A DNA stretch of 8,657 nucleotides from an uncultured Clostridia bacterium (GTDB taxonomy: Bacteria > Bacillota > Clostridia > UBA1381), in the NCBI GenBank assembly GCA_945948775.1, contig CAMFCK010000021.1:1-8657 (forward strand). The letters run 5' to 3'. Below the pieces are notes generated by a model, which did no database searches, was not told where the DNA came from, and saw nothing but the letters and a program-made list of their open reading frames with translations. Made by a program: the position numbers and the translations under genes. This document shows, in pieces, positions 1-6,230 of the stretch (the first letter of the stretch is position 1; the number at the start of each line of letters is the position of its first letter).

Positions 1-145
1 TATCTCGAACTTGCGGCGGCTTGGAGTACCTGCGTAGTTGTTCGGTATATGTGCGTAAATTAGTTTGGTTAAGAAATATTTATGGTCTATCGCCAATTTC
101 CGGCAAGTATTCGCCGGTACATATTAAAGAAAGGAAGTGTTTGTT
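1..145. other. Upstream region without a recognisable gene
   Basis: I recognise no gene here. All three plus-strand frames were read: two close early, and the one that stays open to the stop overlapping position 146 gives no familiar protein and has no start signal. A short inverted repeat (CCGGC at 100-104, GCCGG at 113-117) is too short and lacks a T-run, so I do not call it a terminator. No good promoter for the following gene was found, so that gene may be transcribed from further left. Confidence 0.5.
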
Positions 146-580
146 ATGATAATCAAGCAAATATCAGCATTCGTAGAGAATAAAAGCAACGGAGTGTCTG
201 AAATCACAAAAGTTCTCGGCAGCGGCGGTATAGACATAAGAGCACTATCCATTGCCGACACTACAGAATTCGGCATACTCAGAATGATTGTAAATGATAC
301 CGAAAAAGCGGAAAGGCTACTTTCGCAATCCGGTGTAAGCGTCAAGGTAACGGATGTTTCGGCTGCGGCTGTTCCGGACACGCCCGGCGGACTTGCAGAA
401 GTGCTTGCTCTGTTGTCGGACGGCGGCATAAATATTGAATATATTTATGCATTTATCGGCGGCGGCGATAAGGGCGCGCTGGTTGTATTCAAGGCGGACG
501 ATCAGTCGAAGGCAGAGCGGATCCTGGCAGAATCGCGTTTTGACGAAATAAGCACGAAGGATTTATTTGAAAGTCTATAA
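146..580 (+). CDS. Stand-alone tandem ACT-domain protein
   Basis: This 144-residue protein consists only of two ACT domains and has no catalytic domain. ACT 1 covers about residues 1-68 (VENKSNGVSEITKVL at 10-24, then GIDIRALSIADT). ACT 2 covers about 72-144 (PDTPGGLAEVLALL at 77-90, then GGINIEYIYAF). ACT domains usually bind amino acids, and paired ACT domains often form ligand sites at their interface. Related small tandem-ACT proteins in Clostridia and archaea often lie beside phenylacetate-CoA ligase-type genes, but no such gene is visible here. The start is ATG at 146, placed 8 bases after AAAGGAAG (129-136 region); an in-frame GTG at 137 falls inside that ribosome binding site and is unlikely. 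It converges on the ilvBNC operon, so a role in sensing branched-chain amino acids is tempting but is only inference. The domain call is secure; the ligand is unknown. Confidence 0.9.
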   Translation: MIIKQISAFVENKSNGVSEITKVLGSGGIDIRALSIADTTEFGILRMIVNDTEKAERLLSQSGVSVKVTDVSAAAVPDTPGGLAEVLALLSDGGINIEYIYAFIGGGDKGALVVFKADDQSKAERILAESRFDEISTKDLFESL

Positions 581-584
581 TTTA

Positions 585-630
585 AGTGGCTGCACAATAC
601 TGCGAAAACCTGCGGTGTTGTGCAGTCATT
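585..630 (+). terminator. Long hairpin after the ACT gene, candidate terminator
   Basis: Bases 585-604 pair without interruption with 611-630 (20 pairs, including five G.U wobbles) around the 6-base loop AAAACC. The hairpin starts four bases after the ACT gene stop codon. The wobbles become A.C mismatches on the other strand, so the structure is stable only in plus-strand RNA, as expected for a terminator or 3' stabiliser of the ACT mRNA. The following bases (ATTTATAAGG) are not a clean U-run, so termination efficiency is uncertain. Confidence 0.55.
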
Positions 631-749
631 ATTTATAAGGAATTTTACCTGAACGGACGTTGGTATTATGCTTCTTTAATTGCGGTGATTGTCATGTTTA
701 GCATTGTGTCTGAGTCGATACATGCCCAAGGCTATAATGTTTGTAAATT
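631..749. other. Intergenic stretch, nothing recognised
   Basis: I see no gene here. Open frames lack a ribosome binding site and run across the terminator that follows. A TATAAT at 733-738 has no -35 element at a suitable distance (the nearest, TTGTGT, is 23 bases upstream), so it is not called a promoter. Confidence 0.45.
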
Positions 750-795
750 AAAAAGACTGCTGCATTGGCGTAAAAAGCTTTGCAGCAGCCTTTTT
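750..795. terminator. Bidirectional intrinsic terminator between the ACT gene and ilvC
   Basis: CTGCTGCA (757-764) pairs with TGCAGCAG (781-788), and the stem extends through GA/CC (one A.C mismatch at 756/789 on plus, a G.U pair on minus) into an A-run on the left and TTTTT (791-795) on the right. The loop is 16 bases. Read on the minus strand, the stem is followed by CTTTTTAA, giving a classical terminator 14 bases past the ilvC stop. On the plus strand the T-run also follows, so it can stop read-through from the ACT side. The arrangement fits convergent genes. Confidence 0.88.
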
Positions 796-808
796 GTGAA
801 GTTAAAAA

Positions 809-1801
<993 letters not shown>

Positions 1802-1840
1802 TTATACTTCCTTTCATATATTGAAAATTGTTTAACAAAA

Positions 1841-2338
1841 TTAAGCCTTTAATACGTTTGTGCCGCGTTCGAGCGCTATCATGCCGGTCATTGCCGTTTC
1901 CTCAATGCCGTAAGGGGCGAGCATTTCCAAAAATGCATTAAGCTTAGAGTCGCCGCCTGTCAGCTCTGCGGTTACGGTGGATTGTGATACGTCTACGATA
2001 TTCGCGCGGAATATATCGGCAATCTGTATTACTTCAGTACGGTTTTTCGGTGAAATCTTTACCTTTACAAGCAGAAGTCCGCGTTTTACAAGCTCATCAC
2101 TTCTTGAGACCTTGATTTTGATAACGTCAATAAGCTTATTGAGCTGCTTTGAAATCTGCTCGACGGTAAGCTCGTCGCCGATGACCTCTATTGTAATTCT
2201 TGAAACGCCTTCAATGTTAGTAACACCGACCGCAAGCGAATGGATATTGAAGCCGCGGCGGGAAAAAAGTCCTACAACCTTTGAAAGAACACCGGAATTA
2301 TCCTCCACCAAAACAGAAAGAATATACTTGGATTCCAT
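1841..2338 (-). CDS. ilvN: Acetolactate synthase small (regulatory) subunit
   Basis: This is the regulatory subunit of acetolactate synthase. It activates the catalytic subunit and, in the family, gives valine feedback inhibition. The 165 residues comprise an N-terminal ACT domain (about 4-75; LVEDNSGVLSKVVGLFSRRG then FNIHSLAVG) and a C-terminal ALS-small domain (about 80-160; ANIVDVSQSTVTAELTG, ending MTGMIALERG). Gly16 and Asn31 align with Gly14 and Asn29 of E. coli IlvH, which lie in the valine site; Asn11 of IlvH is Asp13 here, a change also seen in actinobacterial proteins as I recall. The ATG lies only two bases after the ilvB stop, with AAGGGGG (2349-2355) inside the end of ilvB as its ribosome binding site. 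This suggests translational coupling and equal subunit supply. The symbol ilvH is also used for this family. Confidence 0.97.
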   Translation of the reverse strand: MESKYILSVLVEDNSGVLSKVVGLFSRRGFNIHSLAVGVTNIEGVSRITIEVIGDELTVEQISKQLNKLIDVIKIKVSRSDELVKRGLLLVKVKISPKNRTEVIQIADIFRANIVDVSQSTVTAELTGGDSKLNAFLEMLAPYGIEETAMTGMIALERGTNVLKA

Positions 2339-2340
2339 GC

Positions 2341-4017
2341 TTATTCAACCCCCTTCGGCAGATGATGTGAGTTAAGCGCGCCGCCTGTCTGCTCGAACGG
2401 ATCAACCTCAACAACAAGCATAAAGCTGTTTTTATCAGCCAAAAGCGCGTCAATACCCTTGTCTATCTCAGAATTTTCGTTTATTTTCATAGAAGGAATA
2501 CCATATGCCTCCGCAAGCTTGCAGAAGTCCGGACTGCCCTCCAGTGAAACCGCATAGTAATTTGACTTATAATTGATGAACTGATGCTCATGCACCATGC
2601 CCAAACGGTGATTTTCAAGCACTATCAGCTTGACGGGAATATCCCACTGGCACATAGTACCCAGCTCGGCAAGATCCATCTGGAAGCTTCCGTCGCCCAT
2701 GACCGCGATAACCGTTTCACCCGACGCAACCGATGCGCCTATTGCTGCCGGCAGACCGTAGCCCATCGTGCCAAAGCCGGCAGAGGTAATAAAATGTCTG
2801 GGATCGGTAAATTTGTAGTTGTTTGCAACCCAAATCTGGTTTTGTCCGACCTCTGTGGAAACATAGGCGTCTGAGCCGGTCTTTTCCGAAAGACGCTTTA
2901 CGAAATACCGCGGATTGACAAAGCCGCTGTCCTCTGTTTCCTCCTCAAAAGTCCAGTCGCTGCGGATTCGGTCAACATATTCCTTCCATTCAGCAGGCGT
3001 ATGATAATCTGAAAGCAGAGGCATCAGCTGAGTTAAAACATCCTTTATATCACCGACAACAGGAATATCCGGGAAAATGTTTTTGCCGATTTCTGCCGGA
3101 TCAATATCGATATGGATAAGCTTTGTACGCTTCTCAAGTCCGGCAGCATTGGCAACCGAGCGGTCACCAAGGCGCGAACCGAGTATTATCACAAGATCGG
3201 AATGATTGAGCGTCATATTCGCGCTTTTTATTCCGTGCGAGCCGATCATGCCGTAGCAAAGATTGCTTCCGCCTTCAATGGTGCCGACGCCGGTCATTGT
3301 GGTGACAACCGGGATACCGGTTTTGCTGACAAATTCACGCAGCTCCTTTGTGGCGTCGGATAAAACTATTCCGCCTCCTGCAAGAATTACCGGCTTTTGG
3401 CTGACTTTTATTGCTTCAGCCACCTTTTTTACCTGCATTTCATGCGCCTTGCCCATACCTATAGGCTTGTAGCCGCGGATTACGATAGGCTCTTTTTTTC
3501 CTTCGGGATAATCGTATGCAGCCTTTAAAAGATCCATAGGTATATCAATAAGCACAGGTCCGGGACGTCCTGTACTTGCAATATAGAACGCCTCGTCTAT
3601 AACGCGGGGAATTTCCAGTCCGTCGCGTATCAGGTAATTATGCTTTGTAAAGGGATGCGTTGCGCCGGTGATGTCAACCTCTTGAAACGCATCGCGTCCG
3701 AGCAGCCCCGAAACTACCTGCCCCGTAATAGCAATCATGGGGACAGAGTCCATATAAGCAGTAGCAATACCGGTAATAAGGTTTGTTGCCCCCGGACCGG
3801 AGGTGGCGGTACAAACTCCGGGACGCTTTGTCACACGTGCATAGCCGGATGCCATATGCGCCGCGCCCTGCTCGTTTCTGACAAGAATGTGTTTGATGGC
3901 GGAGTCAGGCAATTTATCTAAGATTGGACAGTTGGCAGCTCCGGGATATCCGAAGATAGTGGTCACGCCATTCCCCTCCAATGCTTTTACAACCATTTCC
4001 GCACCGGTCATCTTCAA
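2341..4017 (-). CDS. ilvB: Acetolactate synthase large (catalytic) subunit
   Basis: This thiamine-diphosphate enzyme condenses two pyruvates, or pyruvate with 2-ketobutyrate, in the first common step to valine/leucine and isoleucine. The 558 residues show the N-terminal pyrimidine-binding domain (catalytic Glu49 in RNEQGAAHMA; TSGPGATN at 72-79), the middle FAD-type domain (about 190-340) and the C-terminal diphosphate domain (GDGSFQMD at 441-448; metal ligands Asp442 and Asn469). Glu468 replaces the first Asn of the usual NN pair. The family's active-site Trp (Arabidopsis W574) is His478, and the P197 position is Val102. The likely start is TTG at 4017: it gives the familiar MKxTGAE N-terminus and sits 5 bases after GGAGGAG. 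An ATG two codons later, 11 bases from the site, is the alternative. First gene of ilvBNC, with a promoter at about 4175-4203. Confidence 0.97.
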   Translation of the reverse strand: MKMTGAEMVVKALEGNGVTTIFGYPGAANCPILDKLPDSAIKHILVRNEQGAAHMASGYARVTKRPGVCTATSGPGATNLITGIATAYMDSVPMIAITGQVVSGLLGRDAFQEVDITGATHPFTKHNYLIRDGLEIPRVIDEAFYIASTGRPGPVLIDIPMDLLKAAYDYPEGKKEPIVIRGYKPIGMGKAHEMQVKKVAEAIKVSQKPVILAGGGIVLSDATKELREFVSKTGIPVVTTMTGVGTIEGGSNLCYGMIGSHGIKSANMTLNHSDLVIILGSRLGDRSVANAAGLEKRTKLIHIDIDPAEIGKNIFPDIPVVGDIKDVLTQLMPLLSDYHTPAEWKEYVDRIRSDWTFEEETEDSGFVNPRYFVKRLSEKTGSDAYVSTEVGQNQIWVANNYKFTDPRHFITSAGFGTMGYGLPAAIGASVASGETVIAVMGDGSFQMDLAELGTMCQWDIPVKLIVLENHRLGMVHEHQFINYKSNYYAVSLEGSPDFCKLAEAYGIPSMKINENSEIDKGIDALLADKNSFMLVVEVDPFEQTGGALNSHHLPKGVE

Positions 4018-4047
4018 ATAAACTCCTCCTTTTTATGAATAAATTCT

Positions 4048-4079
4048 GCCCTGCGCCGTGTGTGTTATAACGCAGAGGC
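4048..4079 (-). promoter_or_regulatory. Leader hairpin before ilvB
   Basis: In minus-strand RNA, GCCUCUGCG (4079 to 4071) pairs with CGCAGGGC (4055 to 4048) in eight pairs with one bulged U and a 15-base loop. It ends 18 bases before the ilvB Shine-Dalgarno. It is not followed by a U-run, so it is not a terminator. The five-codon frame AUG GCC UCU GCG UUA UAA overlaps its left arm but has no well-spaced ribosome binding site. Its function is unknown; it may affect ilvB translation or mRNA stability. Confidence 0.35.
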
Positions 4080-4112
4080 CATGCCCTTTTATTTTATATG
4101 ACGGCTTGGTGC

Positions 4113-4136
4113 TATTGATATTTTGTATAATCAATA
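4113..4136. repeat. Inverted repeat in the ilvB leader
   Basis: TATTGAT (4113-4119) and ATCAATA (4130-4136) are perfect 7-bp inverted arms with a 10-base spacer, lying about 32-55 bases downstream of the predicted ilvB transcription start. It could be a small RNA hairpin or a repressor site. Confidence 0.4.
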
Positions 4137-4174
4137 ATGCTTATACGCGTTTTTTGTATACACGTTTACATTAT

Positions 4175-4203
4175 ATTTTATCAAGTCGGGTGCATTATGT
4201 CAA
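4175..4203 (-). promoter_or_regulatory. Sigma-A promoter of ilvBNC
   Basis: On the minus strand, the perfect -35 TTGACA (4203 to 4198), a 17-base spacer and -10 TAAAAT (4180 to 4175, 5 of 6) are preceded by TGA, an extended -10. The predicted start near 4168 gives a leader of about 150 bases. Two AACG(T/C)GTATA repeats 15 bases apart (about 4142-4166) lie right at the start point and could bind a regulator. Confidence 0.82.
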
Positions 4204-4267
4204 GAGAACAATGCCGGCAAACGACAAATTTCTTGCAAAATGACGGCTTTTTTCTAAATATTCCTTG

Positions 4268-4283
4268 ATTTTTGGTTAAAAAT
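4268..4283. repeat. Palindromic operator-like site, copy 1
   Basis: ATTTTTGGTTAAAAAT is a near-palindrome with one mismatched pair. The same sequence with one base changed occurs at 4415-4430, and the match continues through TTCA-type flank (to 4286). It is centred about 107 bases upstream of the predicted ilvB start. The regulator is unknown; the spacing does not fit the CodY box (AATTTTCWGAAAATT). Confidence 0.5.
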
Positions 4284-4324
4284 TCAGCGGCGGTACACCT
4301 GATGCGGACGATATTGGCAAATAA

Positions 4325-4355
4325 CGCTGTTTTGATGTGGCTGAGGCGCTGTTTT
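4325..4355. repeat. Direct repeat CGCTGTTTT, 22-base spacing
   Basis: CGCTGTTTT occurs at 4325-4333 and 4347-4355. A related TTGATGTG occurs at 4332-4339 and 4369-4376. The repeats lie between the two palindromes in the divergent spacer. They may be extra binding sites spaced about two helical turns apart, or chance. Confidence 0.3.
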
Positions 4356-4414
4356 AGAAAATATTAGATTGATGTGAACAATTTATATATAAATTAAGTA
4401 TAAAAATTTTTATC

Positions 4415-4430
4415 ATTTTTGGTCAAAAAT
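4415..4430. repeat. Palindromic operator-like site, copy 2
   Basis: ATTTTTGGTCAAAAAT is a perfect palindrome (7-bp arms ATTTTTG/CAAAAAT, 2-base centre). It ends 14 bases before the ilvE -35 box, centred about 57 bases upstream of the predicted ilvE start. Its start is 147 bases from copy 1, i.e. 14.0 turns at 10.5 bp per turn, so both sites would face the same side of the helix. Confidence 0.55.
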
Positions 4431-4444
4431 TCATTGCAAGCCTA

Positions 4445-4473
4445 TTTACAATCGGGGAAAAAAAGGATATAAT
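4445..4473 (+). promoter_or_regulatory. Sigma-A promoter of ilvE
   Basis: The -35 TTTACA (5 of 6), a 17-base spacer and the perfect -10 TATAAT are followed by a predicted start near 4480. The leader is only about 30 bases, leaving no room for a riboswitch or attenuator, so control of ilvE should be at the DNA level. An AAAAATTTTT tract (4402-4411) and A/T-rich DNA lie upstream. Confidence 0.85.
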
Positions 4474-4509
4474 ATAAGTTAATCAGAATTTTGAGAGGAA
4501 GTATGGTTA

Positions 4510-5574
4510 ATGGAAATCAAAATCACAAAAACTACGGCGCCGAAGCAGAAACCCGCAGATGAAAATAATCTCGGCTTCGGGAAATACTATACAGACCATA
4601 TGTTCATTATGAACTATGACAAGGGTGAGGGCTGGCATGATGCGCGGATAGTTCCTTATGCGCCATTTGAACTTGATCCGGCGGCGATGGTGTTGCATTA
4701 TGCACAGGAGATTTTTGAGGGGCTTAAGGCTTACCGCACAGCAGACGGCTCAATTCAGCTTTTCCGCCCGGAAAAGAATATGGCGAGAATGAATGTTTCC
4801 TGCGACCGTCTTTGCATACCGAAGATAGATGAGGAATTTGCTATAAAGGCAATCAAGACGCTGGTTGACGTGGACAAGGACTGGGTTCCGTCTGCAGAGG
4901 GCACTTCCCTTTACATAAGACCGTATATCTTTGCTGTTGACGCACATGTAGGCGTTCACCCTGCGGAGCATCTTATTTTCGCTATAATACTGTCGCCTGT
5001 AGGTGCGTATTACCCGGACGGGCTTGCGCCGGTCAAGATATTTGTAGAACAGAAGTATGTGCGTGCGGTTGTAGGCGGCACAGGCTTTACAAAAGCGGGT
5101 GCGAATTACGCTATCTCCCTGAAAGGTCAGGAGGAAGCTGCAGAACAGGGATATATCCAGACGCTTTGGCTTGACGGCGTTGAGCGCAAATATATAGAAG
5201 AAGTCGGCTCAATGAACGTATTCTTCAAAATTGACGGCGAGATTATTACTCCGGCGCTGGTAGGCTCTATCCTCGGCGGCATTACAAGAATGTCTATTAT
5301 TGAGCTTTTGCAGGCAAAAGGCTATAAAGTATCGGAAAGAAGGCTGTCTATTGATGAGCTTGTTGAGGCATTCAAAGCAGGAAAACTCGAGGAAGCGTGG
5401 GGCACAGGCACAGCTGCGGTCATCTCACCGATAGGCGAGCTGAAATATGCGGATCTTGTAATGCCGGTTAATAACGGCGAAATCGGCGAGGTTTCACAGA
5501 TGCTTTATGATACTCTTACCGGCATTCAGTGGGGTAAAATAGAGGATAAATTCGGCTGGACTGTAAAAATTTGA
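4510..5574 (+). CDS. ilvE: Branched-chain amino acid aminotransferase (BCAT)
   Basis: This PLP enzyme transfers the amino group between glutamate and the 2-keto acids of leucine, isoleucine and valine, the last step of their synthesis. The 354-residue length and motifs match the longer, eukaryote-like BCAT group of fold type IV. Visible are HYAQEIFEGLKAYR (63-76), the cofactor lysine Lys195 in GGTGFTKAGANYA (189-201), WLDGVERKYIEEVGSMNVFF (220-239), and the phosphate-binding GGITRMS. Ala198 replaces a usual Gly in KxGGNY, probably harmless. The start is ATG at 4510, 8 bases after GAGAGGAAG; an ATG at 4503 is out of frame. It is divergent from ilvBNC, so the first, second and last enzymes of the pathway share one control region. 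There is no obvious terminator after its stop; transcription may run towards the rimP leader hairpin. Confidence 0.97.
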   Translation: MEIKITKTTAPKQKPADENNLGFGKYYTDHMFIMNYDKGEGWHDARIVPYAPFELDPAAMVLHYAQEIFEGLKAYRTADGSIQLFRPEKNMARMNVSCDRLCIPKIDEEFAIKAIKTLVDVDKDWVPSAEGTSLYIRPYIFAVDAHVGVHPAEHLIFAIILSPVGAYYPDGLAPVKIFVEQKYVRAVVGGTGFTKAGANYAISLKGQEEAAEQGYIQTLWLDGVERKYIEEVGSMNVFFKIDGEIITPALVGSILGGITRMSIIELLQAKGYKVSERRLSIDELVEAFKAGKLEEAWGTGTAAVISPIGELKYADLVMPVNNGEIGEVSQMLYDTLTGIQWGKIEDKFGWTVKI

Positions 5575-5592
5575 TTATTTTATAAAAAATAC

Positions 5593-5621
5593 TTGTATTT
5601 ACTGAAAATATGTGATATAAT
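5593..5621 (+). promoter_or_regulatory. Promoter of the rimP-nusA-infB operon
   Basis: The -35 TTGTAT (4 of 6), a 17-base spacer and a perfect TATAAT preceded by TGA (extended -10) lie 19 bases after the ilvE stop. The predicted start near 5628 gives an 80-base leader containing the hairpin at 5652-5675. Confidence 0.78.
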
Positions 5622-5651
5622 GGCTGTAACAGCATAATGTATTTACTTTAT

Positions 5652-5675
5652 GAGTGGACTTTTTCGAGTCCACTC
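5652..5675 (+). terminator. Leader hairpin before rimP, attenuator candidate
   Basis: GAGTGGACT (5652-5660) and AGTCCACTC (5667-5675) form a perfect 9-bp stem with loop TTTTCG, followed by TTTCATTTG, a U-tract broken by C, A and G. It lies between the operon promoter and rimP, about 25-48 bases into the transcript. A terminator in the leader of the matching B. subtilis operon is, as I recall, stimulated by NusA so that NusA limits its own synthesis; the broken U-tract here fits a NusA-dependent terminator. It could also stop read-through from ilvE. Confidence 0.65.
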
Positions 5676-5707
5676 TTTCATTTGAAAAAAATCTGCGAGG
5701 TGACGCT

Positions 5708-6166
5708 ATGGCAAACAAAACGGAGGAGCTGGCATACCGCATCGGCGATGAGCTGGCGGAGGAACAGGGGGTATTTCTGGTCCATGCCGAATATAAAAGG
5801 GAGGACGGGGAATATTTTCTCAGGCTCTATATTGACAAGGAGGGCGGCGTTGGCATAGACGACTGCGAACGGTTTTCCCGTGCGTTTTCAGATAGAATTG
5901 ACGCGCTTGACCCGATAGAAGAAGCGTATATGCTGGAGGTGTCCTCGCCGGGAGCGGAACGGAAGCTGACTACCGAGCGTGAATTTATGCATTATATCGG
6001 GCGTGAAGTTGAAGTTAAGCTTTACGCGGCAAAAAACGGCAAAAAGGAAATCGAAGGCATTCTTGCCGGATTTTCCGATGGTACCGCAGTAGTGGAAGCA
6101 GACGGAGAACGCTGCGAAATTCCGGCAAAGGAAGCAGTTTATATAAGGCTTTTGTTTAAATTCTGA
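5708..6166 (+). CDS. rimP: Ribosome maturation factor RimP
   Basis: RimP assists assembly of the 30S ribosomal subunit. The 152-residue length matches the family (about 150). The N-terminal alpha/beta domain (about 1-84) ends in the family signature LEVSSPGAERKL (76-87); the C-terminal SH3-like barrel covers about 90-152 (YIGREVEVKLY onward). The start is ATG at 5708, with GAGGTGA (5697-5703) four bases before it. A longer in-frame version from GTG at 5654 would begin inside the leader hairpin and is rejected. First gene of the rimP-nusA-rnpM-L7Ae-infB operon, 64 bases before nusA. Function is assigned by family and operon context. Confidence 0.96.
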   Translation: MANKTEELAYRIGDELAEEQGVFLVHAEYKREDGEYFLRLYIDKEGGVGIDDCERFSRAFSDRIDALDPIEEAYMLEVSSPGAERKLTTEREFMHYIGREVEVKLYAAKNGKKEIEGILAGFSDGTAVVEADGERCEIPAKEAVYIRLLFKF

Positions 6167-6230
6167 TAATAATACGCAGATATGCGGTTTTGAAAGTGCT
6201 TATCGGCACGGAAAGGAATGGTTATAAAAA

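Larger units (their letters stand above)
4018..4509. other. Divergent ilvB/ilvE regulatory region
   Basis: This 492-base A+T-rich spacer has no convincing gene. It contains the ilvB leader with two hairpins, the ilvB promoter (minus), two copies of a 16-bp palindrome, a G+C-richer middle (about 4284-4356) with repeated CGCTGTTTT, and the ilvE promoter (plus). I looked on the minus strand for the conserved T-box sequence (AGGGTGG-ACCGCG) and did not find it. A reading frame at 4058-4243 plus has no ribosome binding site and is taken as noise. Confidence 0.7.

Noticed and set aside
704..738. TTGTGT and TATAAT as a promoter for a small RNA ending at the 750-795 terminator
   Set aside because: The spacing of 23 bases is too long, and the resulting RNA would be little more than the terminator itself.
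2300..2302. Asp13 of IlvN in place of E. coli Asn11 in the valine site
   Set aside because: Actinobacterial proteins with EDxPGVL carry the same Asp as I recall, so loss of valine control cannot be argued from it.
4287..4312. Minus-strand AGGTGTACCGCCG, reminiscent of the T-box sequence AGGGTGGTACCGCG
   Set aside because: It lies upstream of the ilvB promoter, differs at key bases, and no terminator or specifier stem accompanies it.
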